From NCBI GenBank assembly GCA_964019425.1, contig OZ025829.1:496001-560000 (forward strand): 64,000 bases of DNA. The letters are read 5' to 3'. The stretch comes from Flectonema sp. DT1601 (Eukaryota; Euglenozoa; Diplonemea; Diplonemida; Diplonemidae). Shown in pieces: positions 10,437-18,589 of this stretch. Numbering within the stretch: the first letter of the stretch is position 1; the number at the start of each line of letters is the position of its first letter. The notes under the pieces were generated by a model that had not been told where the DNA came from, did no database searches, and saw nothing but the letters and a program-made list of their open reading frames with translations. The translations under genes and the position numbers were made by a program.

Positions 10437-11957
10437 ATGTCGGACCTAATCAAATCAAAACGGAAAGGAACAAATGACGAATTGCCCATGACGCGTTCTG
10501 GTAGAAGAAGATCACTAGCGCAATTAAAATTATCAGGAGAAAGAAAAGGGTCTGACATATCACAAGTTCAAAGGAGGATATCAAGGACAACCGATGCGAC
10601 GGAAGAGACAGTGTTTGGATCGAGAAAAACATCTAAAATTAGTAGTAAAGCATCTGATGATCAGCCATTTGGTACCAGAACTACTTCAATAACTGTTGAG
10701 AGGAAAGACAAGAAGAGATCAACAAGTCAATCCGATAGCAATTTTAGAATCAATTCCAGAAAATCGTCTCAACAACTTCGAAGAGGATCTCGTGAACGAA
10801 CCTCCTCAAGAGAAAGTTCAGCAGGTCCTTCTAAACGCTTATCAGGTTTCTCACAAAAAGGATCTGGCCCATCAGTCGACATAAAAGAATCCTTATTCGG
10901 ACCACGAAAACTAACTAAAGAAACAGCATTAAAGAAGACTACCTCAACAGGAGATAATTCTGGTCAAAGAAAATCATCGGACTCATCGTCAGTTGGTCTA
11001 AAAAAGAAATCTTTTTCTGACATCACATCCCTACCAACATCGAAGAAAACTGATCCTGGCATTGGAGACGCTAAACAACTTAGAAAGGACTCCGTGACAT
11101 CAGGTAAGAGAATGACTTCACCAAAAAGAAGAACCAGGTCTATGTCGAGTGATGCTCCGCTTAGCAGGTCTCGAAAGGATTCTAATATGAAATCTAAGTC
11201 GGAACGTCCTCGGGACAGTCTTGATAGTCAAACAGGGATACGATCACGCAATCGTTCAACTGAAAAAACCAGCACAACTTCACCTGTTTTATCTGATCAA
11301 CATTATGATATTCAACAAGAGACTGATGGTATTCGTTTAGAGAACTCAACTGGTGGCGGTAGTTCTGAAGAAAATGATTTTGAACTGACGATGGACAGAT
11401 TGACGGATAAAATAACTTCTGATCTTATTAGACCCAAAGCTTCACCAGTTTGGAAACCATCAAGTAATCCGGTTCCTGACATAGCAAGCGTTGCTTTATC
11501 GTCATCGGGAAGTACCCGCAGTAGTGATGTTACATTTCGTTCTCGGAATTCGTCTGCGTTTGTGTCCATACCTCAAAGACAGACGACCCATGAAGTGACA
11601 GTGTTAGATGCTGCTGCTGCTCATCGTGAAATTGTAACTAAGTATACTGACATCAAACGAAGAGAGGAAATTGCTTTTTTACAAGTTGAAGAAGAAGTCT
11701 CTCGGGATAGTATCCTGTCACAAGAATGGCAGGCATCGTCTTCTCAGGTGCTTCCTTCTGCAATATTCGATTCGATTTCTCGTGGTCGATCACGAGTGGC
11801 TGATGATAAATATTTATCACCGAAGCGAAGTCGGACTAGGTCAGCTGCAAATACGCGACATCCGAAACCTGTTTCTCCACGATACCACCAGCAGGCATAT
11901 CCAATGGTTGGACATACAGATTTATGGATTAACAATAACCTTGTCCATGTTGGGTGA
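10437..11957 (+). CDS. Disordered Ser/Arg/Lys-rich protein, function unknown
   Basis: A single-exon frame of 506 aa with no domain I recognise. It is rich in Ser, Arg, Lys and Thr with many RxxS-like phosphorylation sites. A loose motif recurs: TVFGSRKTSK, QPFGTRTTS and SLFGPRKLTK (about residues 58, 76 and 152). Residues 305-330 are acidic. Residues 390-425 may form a short helix. The end (MVGHTDLWINNNLVHVG) is less biased. Codon use and the long open frame favour a real gene. A charge pattern of this kind is common in cytoskeletal or RNA-associated proteins, but no role can be assigned. The start was chosen because the ATG lies 7 nt after an acceptor-like CAG; the frame ends in a double stop (TGA TAG). 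Confidence 0.72.
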   Translation: MSDLIKSKRKGTNDELPMTRSGRRRSLAQLKLSGERKGSDISQVQRRISRTTDATEETVFGSRKTSKISSKASDDQPFGTRTTSITVERKDKKRSTSQSDSNFRINSRKSSQQLRRGSRERTSSRESSAGPSKRLSGFSQKGSGPSVDIKESLFGPRKLTKETALKKTTSTGDNSGQRKSSDSSSVGLKKKSFSDITSLPTSKKTDPGIGDAKQLRKDSVTSGKRMTSPKRRTRSMSSDAPLSRSRKDSNMKSKSERPRDSLDSQTGIRSRNRSTEKTSTTSPVLSDQHYDIQQETDGIRLENSTGGGSSEENDFELTMDRLTDKITSDLIRPKASPVWKPSSNPVPDIASVALSSSGSTRSSDVTFRSRNSSAFVSIPQRQTTHEVTVLDAAAAHREIVTKYTDIKRREEIAFLQVEEEVSRDSILSQEWQASSSQVLPSAIFDSISRGRSRVADDKYLSPKRSRTRSAANTRHPKPVSPRYHQQAYPMVGHTDLWINNNLVHVG

Positions 11958-12063
11958 TAGTTTTTCTTTTTATATTATTTTCCTTAATTGGTATTATCAC
12001 CTGCTGCTCTGACATCCTCCACGCTCATATAATAAAGTAGTATTAGTTTCGGCTTCTTAATCC

Positions 12064-12097
<34 letters not shown>

Positions 12098-12776
12098 CGT
12101 TTGTGTCATGAAACCGTGAACTGACTTGAACTGATAAAGCTAAATGAAGTTTACGTGTGCTGCCAAACATTATTTTTCGTTCTTACAACACTTGCTTTAT
12201 GTGCAAAAAAAAAAGATAAAAACAAAAAAAAAAAATAATTTGTTCTTATACTTTCTCTTGGCTACTATTTTTTCTCGTGAAATCCTTTTTTATTTTATTT
12301 TATTTTTTATATTTTGTTCCGACGACGCGTTAGCAGAACAGCATTCCACAGAGTAGCCTTGCCTACTTTTAAAAAAAAAACAAAAAAAACAAAAGTTGAA
12401 ATACTCGTGTTGAAATTGCTGAGTTTATATGTCTGTTATTTTATTATTTTTTCCTTCTTTTTCTGGGGTCGAAAATGCTACACAAGGCCGTGACCGTAGT
12501 ATACGTTTCCCCAAACCTTGGGGTAGGTTTTCCCATTTTGTTACTACTATACACGATTTTTAGAAGGTAAAAAACCACTGCAATCGTTACTTTTTTTAAC
12601 CATGTGTGTACACACCGGGATGATTCCCGTCATAGACGCATATGAGATACTGCATTGTAATCTTATATACGATTGCTGTTGTTATTTATTTTTCGATTCT
12701 ACAGGTTCAACTCACTTGGGATAACATGTATTGCTGTTGAACAACTTTAAGACTAATTTACAGGTGATCTTTTTCA
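11958..12776. other. Intergenic spacer with one stem-loop region
   Basis: No gene seen. At 12496-12547 the arms GTAGTA (12496-12501) and TACTAC (12542-12547) enclose a tight hairpin CCCCAA-ACC-TTGGGG (12509-12523). This could be part of a small structured RNA or chance. The remainder is T- and A-rich. Confidence 0.4.
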
Positions 12777-13072
12777 TAATGAGGAGTTGAACCTGCGACT
12801 TGAAAGTAAAAAAGAAAGGCAACCGTTGAAGTGAAAACAATGAACAAAGAAGGCGGTTGCATCCAGTGTAACCAATAAATAAAAAGTCTTTTTCCCGTGT
12901 TTCTTGTCAGACTTTTACCAAAAGAAAGTGAAAAAGAAAGGCAAACATTGAAGTGAAAAACAACAATGAACAAAGAAGACGGTTGCACCCAGGAGTGCAA
13001 CCAGAAAAAAATAAAAATAAAAAAGTCTTAATAAATAAAAAGTCTTTATATTATTAATAATAAATAGTCTTT
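12777..13072 (+). repeat. Nested remnants of LINE 3' tails
   Basis: At least two diverged, 5'-truncated tails related to the LINE downstream. Both share a segment reading GAAAG..AAAAAGAAAGGCAA, then GAAGTGAAAA and a GTTGCA..CCAG block, ending in an A-rich tail followed by AAAAAGTCTT (12881, about 13019, about 13036). The second also holds CCGTGTTTCTTGTCAGACTT, seen again in the newer copies. The series of tails, each ended by the same AGTCTTT junction, indicates repeated insertion at one preferred site. Confidence 0.65.
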
Positions 13073-13341
13073 TGTTTTTCCTTATCGATGGTACAAATGG
13101 TTACCGAATTAGCTTCATGTGTCCAATTTCAAGGACGCGTGACCATTTATTTTTTTCCGTTGCCGCTCTTCTTACGTCCTCAGGCGGAGCCTACCTATGT
13201 TTCCCGTGTTTTCCAATTTGTCAGACTTAAGTCAAAAGAAAGTATTAAAGAAAGACAAAACATAGAAGTGAAAAGAACAAAAACAAAGAGTCTGGAAGCA
13301 CAGACGAGTGTAACCAAAAAAAAAATAATAAAAAGTCTTTT
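13073..13341 (+). repeat. 5'-truncated LINE copy (3' UTR only)
   Basis: About 257 bp nearly identical to 18237-18490, the 3' UTR of the complete-looking LINE. Shared landmarks are CCTTATCGATGG, CCGAATTAGCTTCATGTGTC, GGACGCGTGACC, AGGCGGAGCCTACCTATG and GGAAGCACAGACGAGTGTAA, then an A-rich tail. It is bounded by AGTCTTTT on the left (about 13062) and AAAAAGTCTTTT on the right (13330-13341). High identity means it inserted recently, by reverse transcription that stopped early. Confidence 0.85.
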
Positions 13342-14096
13342 CACACAAACCCAAGAATGTCTTTTTCAGAAACCCGAGTTGGTCGAACGGAAGTGACGTT
13401 TGGCCAACGTTGCAATTCAAAAACGACCTTGGCTTCCTGGCAGCGAAGTCCGAGACTTCTGCACTTGATGAATTCAAAGGAAAATTCTACATGTGCAGGT
13501 TTAAAAGCTGTTTTGGACTCCGAGTCCACCCTGACTGTAATATCAGGGTCAGCATTAAGCTCAACGCGGCAATCAAGCCTGCACTGCCCTCGGGCGACAG
13601 GTTTGTTATAAATTCGATGGCGATTCGTAAGTACTCGACAGCGCAGATCAGCGACTTCTTGAAGTCCTCACACAACTGGGAACACACAGTTGTTGCTTCT
13701 TTCCATAAAGGAGGGAGTACTACAATTGTTGCAATTGCGAAATCTCAACCGCCCAACTTCGTAAGCATAGGTACTAATGAATACCTTGTGATAAACAAAG
13801 AAGTTAGACGAACTGACAGAAAACCGCTAGGCCCAACCTACAACCCAGGCGACGCGGCTCAAAAACTAACGGGAACCCTGAAGAGACAAAAAACAACTCC
13901 TCAACCACAACAACCAACTCAGCAGCCGACATCAGCACCAACACCAGCGCCAGCACCATCAGCACCAACACCAACGCCAGCACCAGCAACAGCACAAGCG
14001 ACAACACCGCCCACCGAATCTGCTGCTAAGCAGGATAGTGATAAAAACCGTGACGTAGAAATGGAAAGTAACGATTCGGACTTTGATCTCAACTGA
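13332..14096 (+). CDS. LINE ORF1 protein
   Basis: The frame is open from 13332; the first in-frame AUG is 13491 (201 aa from there). An AUG at 13357 is in another frame. The region before 13491 still reads like protein (LQFKNDLGFLAAK, then EFKGKFYMCRFKSCFGL), so the true start is probably lost by 5' truncation or lies in a frame broken near the start. The N-terminal part (to about 13850) is a compact mixed domain I do not recognise. It is followed by a Pro/Thr/Gln/Ala linker (about 13890-14010) and an acidic tail ending SDFDLN. No CCHC knuckles are seen. In LINEs ORF1 binds the element RNA; here that is inferred from position. It ends at UGA (14094-14096) in the same frame as ORF2. Confidence 0.75.
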   Translation, partial: KVFSHKPKNVFFRNPSWSNGSDVWPTLQFKNDLGFLAAKSETSALDEFKGKFYMCRFKSCFGLRVHPDCNIRVSIKLNAAIKPALPSGDRFVINSMAIRKYSTAQISDFLKSSHNWEHTVVASFHKGGSTTIVAIAKSQPPNFVSIGTNEYLVINKEVRRTDRKPLGPTYNPGDAAQKLTGTLKRQKTTPQPQQPTQQPTSAPTPAPAPSAPTPTPAPATAQATTPPTESAAKQDSDKNRDVEMESNDSDFDLN

Positions 14097-14100
14097 CTAG
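14094..14100 (+). promoter_or_regulatory. Putative stop-codon read-through site UGA-CUA-G
   Basis: The ORF1 stop reads TGACTAG. UGA followed by CUA (and CUAG) is an established efficient read-through context in alphaviruses and some animal mRNAs. ORF1 and ORF2 are in the same frame across it, with only this stop between them. UGA is a true stop in host genes here (4531, 8927, 60210), so code reassignment is unlikely. Whether read-through occurs in this host is untested. Confidence 0.7.
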
Positions 14101-17100
14101 ATGACGATGAGGATGAACTCAGTCCAACCAACTCACTTGTGGAAAAGGATACGGCTCGAGAACTGCTGCTAAAGGCAGGCGACGTCGAACGCAACCCTGG
14201 CCCTGACAACTCTCTCATATCTCTACTGAGCTGGAACTGTCGATCGATGGGGAACAAAGGCGCTTATATTCACAAGCTGCTAAATGCCTATGCGCCTGAC
14301 GTACTGTGCCTACAGGAGACTTGGACGAATGATGTAATTTCGCACACGGACTATTTCACCTATCGGAATGATAGGGCAACACGAGGTGGAGGGGTTATTT
14401 CTATGGTGAAAAAATGCCACACTCAGCAGCGTTTGAACATGGAGCTTCCGCCACACTTAAATGATGTCGAGGTCGTGAAGGTCAACATAGGTGGAAAGAT
14501 TGACATCATCAATGTTTATGCTCCCCCGGGATGCATGATCAGAGAGTCAGATCTTCCAGTCTCAACGAAAGCAATCGTCGCGGGTGACTTTAATGCCCAT
14601 CATCCGGTGTGGTCACTTAAATCGACGAGAGCAGGTTCAACTCTACATGCATGGGCAGCTCAAAATGATCTACTGGTTGCTAACAAGATGGGGTCAATCA
14701 CAAGGCCTTTTCCTGACGTCCCGGGGGGTGGTACCTCGCCAGATGTAGTATTCTTTTCAAACTCGATGGTTCTTGAAGAATTTAGTGCAATTGAAGAAGA
14801 TAATAAACATGGGTCAGATCATCGACCTCTCTACACCGTACTGGATCCCATGTGCCAACTTGCACGGGCCACGATAGGTTCGAAGAAACGCGTTGTATGG
14901 GACTTCAAGTCTACGGACTGGAACTGCTTTGGGACCATGCTCGAAAAGAGAATTAGAAAATCAAGACTCTCCGATGATGCAACTGCGAATGCCAAGCTCT
15001 TTAACAACATACTGCATGAAGTGGCGGCTAAATTCATTCGTCGACGTCTCCTTTTCAAAGGGAAACGGAGACGAAAGTGGAAGACGTCAACCCCTGATTC
15101 TACCAAATCGAAGGGTGTCCACCTACGTGATCAACTTGACAAGGGTAACAACTTTGCCTTTGCGTTTAAGAAGATCAAAGAACTGCAGCAAGATGCTGGT
15201 AAAGATATCAGTGTCAACAACATCTCTGACTGCGATCTACCATCAGCATTCTTGGACCTGTTTGTCTCGAAATCGGAAATATTATCGCTAGAGGCCCCCG
15301 CACTCTCAGAAGGTGATAATGAAATAGATATTTGCTGTGATTTCACAATGGCTGAAATTAAAGCTGCGATTAAGAACCTGAAGACCCGCAAGGCTGCAGG
15401 ACCTGATGGAGTTCACAATGAGATGATCAAAAACTTCACTCCGGCAACAGTGGAATACCTCTTGAGAATTATTAACACTTCCTGGAAGACTTCAAAAGTA
15501 CCGTACCAATGGAAACAGGGACTAATCAAGCCCATGTTCAAGGCAGGGAAACCTCGTAATGAACCAAAGAGTTTCAGACCAATAACGCTCACCTCGGTTG
15601 TTGGGAAACTTGCGGAGAGGCTCGTGTATGACCGACTCATGCACTGGCTCACAAAACATTCGTCGCTCAGCCCACTACAGGCTGGATTCAGAAAGGGGAG
15701 AAATACCTGCGAGCAGATCACCGTTCTAGTAGATGCTATCGTAAGGAGCCACATGGAAGAAAAGAGATCAGTGTTCTTGTCATTCGACTTTACTGCTGCG
15801 TTTGACAGGATCAACCATAAGATACTTTTATTAAAATTAGTAAAGATGGGTGTTCCGAATGTTATTATCAGATGGATCACAGACTTTCTTACAAACAGGA
15901 AGGTTAGAGTTGAAGCGAATGGGTATTTTAGCGAATTCCGTACTCTGGCTAAGGGGGTTCCCCAGGGATCGATCCTGGGTCCTCTTCTCTATCTTATCTA
16001 CGTTGATGACCTCTGCAAGATTTTGGAACTAGAGAAGGAAACAACGACGTCTGCTCTGTATGCGGATGACACAGCATGTGTGGTGTCAGGATCAAACATG
16101 GAAGAAGCTCTTTCGAATGCTCAGTTAGTACTCGACAAAGTGGATCAATGGTGTTTTGAAAACGACATGGCCTTATCAGTCTCCAAAACCTGTGCGCTTA
16201 AGATGAATGTTCGCTCGAAGGGCATAGTACTAAACGATACGTGTAATCGCGAACTGCTTTTCTCTAGATCTGTTGAGGAACGCATGCTTAAACTCGACTA
16301 TGGTGACATCGAGAAGCATATCAATCTCAAATCACCCAGACCCATGCTTCAAAGTGGCGAAACGATTCTTGAAATTGGAGGAATCCCAATCAAGACACAA
16401 GAAGAACTCGACAACTTGATGCTGCAATACGTCGTTCGTGAGGACAGCATTATGGTTGTGAGAGCAATATTCAAAACTGCCTTTCTGTTACCGATAGTCG
16501 ACTCAGTAAAATACCTCGGGGTTCACATCGACGACAGGCTCACCTTCCACAAACAAGTAGGCAAGATTCACGAAGAATTAAAGAGGGGGATATCACTTCT
16601 GCAGTGCCTCCAGCCGTACGAACTGGACTACAAGACTCTTAACATGGTTAAGAACCTTTATGTAACCGCGAGAATCTCGTATGCGCTTGACAGTTTTGGT
16701 TGGCTGATAAGCAGCAGCGTTGACAGCATCGACTTCGAACTGAGGAAGGTCGCCAGACTGGTTACTGGATGCAGCAAGTGTACGCCAAGAGAGTTACTGT
16801 TGTGGGAGTCTGACATGTATCCTTTTAAACGTCAGATTGAAAAGCAGACAAAAATTGCGTACTACCGGTATAAAGCCATGACTTGGATACCTAATACAAA
16901 CAGACTCGCCTCAACACAAAGCTACTGGGCTGGCCTAATCCCTGGCACTGATAGTCAGCGAGAAAGCCAGTGCCTTGTGCAGCCTGACTCGATGGAACCC
17001 TGGGTATCTCCGACGAACCTTAGGATTAGCAACAGCTGCGGATTTCCGAAGTCCGCGAACCCTGCGGTGGACAAAGAAAAGTTCATGTCGTACATTGGAA

Positions 17101-18008
17101 CGTTGCCTCCTGTCGACATGGTAATCAACTGCGATGGCTCCTACTCTGCTTCCGGCGCGGCCGGTGCGGCTCATATTGCCAAGTCACGTAGCGGCCTTCG
17201 ATCTGCTTACGCGTCTAGGCTTTATCAAGCTGACTGCAGCTACAGGGCTGAACAACATGCTCTGAAGAACGCGGCTAGACATCTGAGAACAGTGTTTAGC
17301 AAAGATCGTTCAATGAAATCTGTGAGGATATTCACGGACTCAAAATCCCTTCTGGATGAACTGCTGGGTGGAAGGTGCAGACAGAGGAATACCGAGTCCC
17401 TCAAGATACTGGAATACCTGCGCATGTGTGAGATGAAAGTGCATTTGCAATTCATCCCCTCGCACATTGGAATCGAGTTTCACGATGAAGTTGACGCGCT
17501 TGCAAAGGAAGCAGCGCACAACAAGAACATCCGACCTGTGCTAGTCAAAGGCACGTACTTCTCGCGCTCGTCACATGTTAAGCGCTGCATCAAAAAGGAT
17601 CTGCTTAACGTGAGTGGTTACACCTGCTACAAACACCTCATCAGAGGCCGTTCCGTAAAATACCCTCCTGGGATGGAAAGAGCCGACGAGATACGGATAG
17701 CGAACTTCCGGACAGGATGTCACCCGCTAATTCAGAACTGGCGCAAGACGATCGACTGCCCATTTTGTGGCGAACCGTCCTCACAGGTTCACCTGCTGCA
17801 GGGATGTCAATCTCCCAAACTCGACTCTGCCAGGTTCAAAATCCTGGGCTTCTCAACACTGACCGGCAAGTGGGATCGCGATCGAGAACTTATTATTGCC
17901 AACGAAATTCCTAACCTTGAAGCTCTCTTCACTTTGGCGTGGCTTCCATCACTCGCGTTGATCATAAGGTGGATGGAACAAACATCTAACCTTAGACTTT
18001 GGAAGTAA
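14097..18008 (+). CDS. LINE ORF2: 2A - AP endonuclease - reverse transcriptase - RNase H polyprotein
   Basis: 1,303 codons open after the UGA. The 2A motif comes first (14154-14204). Endonuclease motifs: SWNCRS, CLQETW, AGDFNAHHPVW, SPDVVF and GSDHRPL. Reverse transcriptase motifs: RKAAGPDGV, SFRPITLTSV, QAGFRKGRN, SFDFTAAFD, GVPQGSILGPLLY, YADD (in LYADDTAC) and YLGVHIDD. RNase H: NCDGSYS, YRAEQHAL, IFTDSKS and FIPSHIG with VDALAKEA supply the acidic and His residues. A CCHC-like motif (CPFCGE, then HLLQGC) follows near 17758-17800. No AUG occurs in frame before the endonuclease: the first is in CRSM, at about 14248. About 90 extra residues sit between YADD and the thumb motif and look PDZ-like. 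The protein would nick target DNA and prime reverse transcription there. Confidence 0.93.
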   Translation, partial: LDDDEDELSPTNSLVEKDTARELLLKAGDVERNPGPDNSLISLLSWNCRSMGNKGAYIHKLLNAYAPDVLCLQETWTNDVISHTDYFTYRNDRATRGGGVISMVKKCHTQQRLNMELPPHLNDVEVVKVNIGGKIDIINVYAPPGCMIRESDLPVSTKAIVAGDFNAHHPVWSLKSTRAGSTLHAWAAQNDLLVANKMGSITRPFPDVPGGGTSPDVVFFSNSMVLEEFSAIEEDNKHGSDHRPLYTVLDPMCQLARATIGSKKRVVWDFKSTDWNCFGTMLEKRIRKSRLSDDATANAKLFNNILHEVAAKFIRRRLLFKGKRRRKWKTSTPDSTKSKGVHLRDQLDKGNNFAFAFKKIKELQQDAGKDISVNNISDCDLPSAFLDLFVSKSEILSLEAPALSEGDNEIDICCDFTMAEIKAAIKNLKTRKAAGPDGVHNEMIKNFTPATVEYLLRIINTSWKTSKVPYQWKQGLIKPMFKAGKPRNEPKSFRPITLTSVVGKLAERLVYDRLMHWLTKHSSLSPLQAGFRKGRNTCEQITVLVDAIVRSHMEEKRSVFLSFDFTAAFDRINHKILLLKLVKMGVPNVIIRWITDFLTNRKVRVEANGYFSEFRTLAKGVPQGSILGPLLYLIYVDDLCKILELEKETTTSALYADDTACVVSGSNMEEALSNAQLVLDKVDQWCFENDMALSVSKTCALKMNVRSKGIVLNDTCNRELLFSRSVEERMLKLDYGDIEKHINLKSPRPMLQSGETILEIGGIPIKTQEELDNLMLQYVVREDSIMVVRAIFKTAFLLPIVDSVKYLGVHIDDRLTFHKQVGKIHEELKRGISLLQCLQPYELDYKTLNMVKNLYVTARISYALDSFGWLISSSVDSIDFELRKVARLVTGCSKCTPRELLLWESDMYPFKRQIEKQTKIAYYRYKAMTWIPNTNRLASTQSYWAGLIPGTDSQRESQCLVQPDSMEPWVSPTNLRISNSCGFPKSANPAVDKEKFMSYIGTLPPVDMVINCDGSYSASGAAGAAHIAKSRSGLRSAYASRLYQADCSYRAEQHALKNAARHLRTVFSKDRSMKSVRIFTDSKSLLDELLGGRCRQRNTESLKILEYLRMCEMKVHLQFIPSHIGIEFHDEVDALAKEAAHNKNIRPVLVKGTYFSRSSHVKRCIKKDLLNVSGYTCYKHLIRGRSVKYPPGMERADEIRIANFRTGCHPLIQNWRKTIDCPFCGEPSSQVHLLQGCQSPKLDSARFKILGFSTLTGKWDRDRELIIANEIPNLEALFTLAWLPSLALIIRWMEQTSNLRLWK
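14154..14204 (+). other. 2A ribosome-skipping peptide motif
   Basis: The encoded peptide ARELLLKAGDVERNPGP contains the canonical 2A core D-V-E-x-N-P-G-P with the usual preceding LLxxAG helix. Skipping would occur between Gly (14199-14201) and Pro (14202-14204), releasing ORF2 with an N-terminal Pro right at the endonuclease. 2A at this place is known in trypanosome L1Tc and several other non-LTR elements. Confidence 0.93.
16219..16497 (+). other. PDZ-like insertion in the LINE reverse transcriptase
   Basis: Between the palm (SVSKTCALKMNV) and the thumb motif (VKYLGVHIDD) lies an extra segment of about 90 residues. Its second half reads GETILEIGGIPIKTQEELDN and ends in IMVVRA, the pattern of a PDZ domain's GD-x-I-L-x-I-N-G-x-x-I...L strand-helix-strand. 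The first half is less clear. The frame stays open across it. The likeness is by eye only and the fold is unproven. Confidence 0.45.
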
Positions 18009-18236
18009 AGTAGGTGACATGTAGTCGCCAATATCAATTTGTTATTATTTTTAGTATTTTCATCATTATCAATCATCTCCTGGTTGGGTAACTGTACATC
18101 ACCTTCAGTGTTGTCGCAGTGTCTCTTCCAACACTCCTGTCTCCTTCTTCTCCTATTCTCCTTATTAATTTCTCTTGAGGGCAGGCCTTCGGGCTGTTCA
18201 AGTGGTCTTTGACCACCGCTCTAGTTATATGCTCGA

Positions 18237-18490
18237 TTCTTTGTTTTCCTTATCGATGGTAGGAATGGTAACCGAATTAGCTTCATGTGTCCAATTTCAA
18301 GGACGCGTGACCATTTATTTTTCCGTTGCCGCTCTTCTTACGTCCTCAGGCGGAGCCTACCTATGTTTCCCGTGTTTTCCAATTTGTCAGACTTAAACCA
18401 AAAGAAAGTAAAAAAAGAAAGACAAAACAAAGAAGTGAAAAGAACAAAAACAAAGAGTCTGGAAGCACAGACGAGTGTAACCAAAAAAAA
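18237..18490 (+). repeat. LINE 3' UTR end segment, second copy of the 13073 repeat
   Basis: Matches 13073-13329 almost base for base and ends in a 13-nt A run. It lies within the 3' UTR (18009-18490) of the LINE. Recombination between the two copies could delete the whole element. Confidence 0.85.
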
Positions 18491-18511
18491 AAAAAGTCTT
18501 TTTCCACCACG

Positions 18512-18582
18512 GCGCCCATGGTGTAACGGCAGCATTCCCTACATACCGTTGGGAGGACCTGGTTCGACTCCGGGTGGGTGCA
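18512..18582 (+). tRNA. tRNA-like gene, isotype unresolved (possibly decayed)
   Basis: A 71-nt cloverleaf. Acceptor GCGCCCA pairs with TGGGTGC (one G-U). D arm is GTGT/GCAT with loop AACGGCA (G18, G19 and A21 present). T arm is CCTGG/CCGGG with loop TTCGACT. The A box (TGGTGTAACGGC) and B box (GGTTCGACTCC) fit Pol III consensus, and a T6 terminator follows. The anticodon arm is faulty: CCCTA/TTGGG has a U-U mismatch and the loop CATACCG has A instead of U at position 33. The anticodon would read UAC (Val) if functional. A tRNA pseudogene or the head of a SINE is equally possible. It begins only 9 nt after the LINE's flanking repeat. Confidence 0.6.
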
Positions 18583-18583
18583 A

Positions 18584-18589
18584 TTTTTT
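18584..18589 (+). terminator. Pol III T6 terminator
   Basis: Six T residues directly after the discriminator base of the tRNA-like gene, the normal Pol III stop signal. Confidence 0.55.

Larger units (their letters stand above)
13342..18502 (+). mobile_element. Non-LTR retrotransposon (LINE), EN-RT-RNase H type, Ingi/I-like
   Basis: A LINE of about 5.15 kb. Layout: short 5' segment, ORF1, one UGA stop in frame, 2A motif, AP endonuclease, reverse transcriptase, RNase H, C-terminal zinc motif, 3' UTR, A tail. It is flanked by identical 12-bp sequences AAAAAGTCTTTT (13330-13341 and 18491-18502), which fits a target-site duplication or a strict target site. ORF2 is uninterrupted and its catalytic motifs are present, so the copy is young and possibly active. 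The 5' end may be truncated, since ORF1 lacks an AUG at its open-frame start. Gene order, RNase H and the 2A peptide match the Ingi clade (trypanosome L1Tc/Ingi); clade assignment is inference. Confidence 0.92.

Noticed and set aside
12758-13000. Minus-strand frame of 80 codons
   Set aside because: It is the reverse of repeated LINE tails, not a gene.
13357-13611. AUG-started frame at the LINE's 5' end
   Set aside because: It is in a different frame from ORF1 and its translation past about 13420 is not protein-like, whereas the ORF1 frame is; I treat the LINE as possibly 5'-truncated.
14094-14096. UGA read as a sense codon in this organism
   Set aside because: Host genes end at UGA at the place where their families end (phosphodiesterase 4531, TUTase 8927), so UGA is a stop here.
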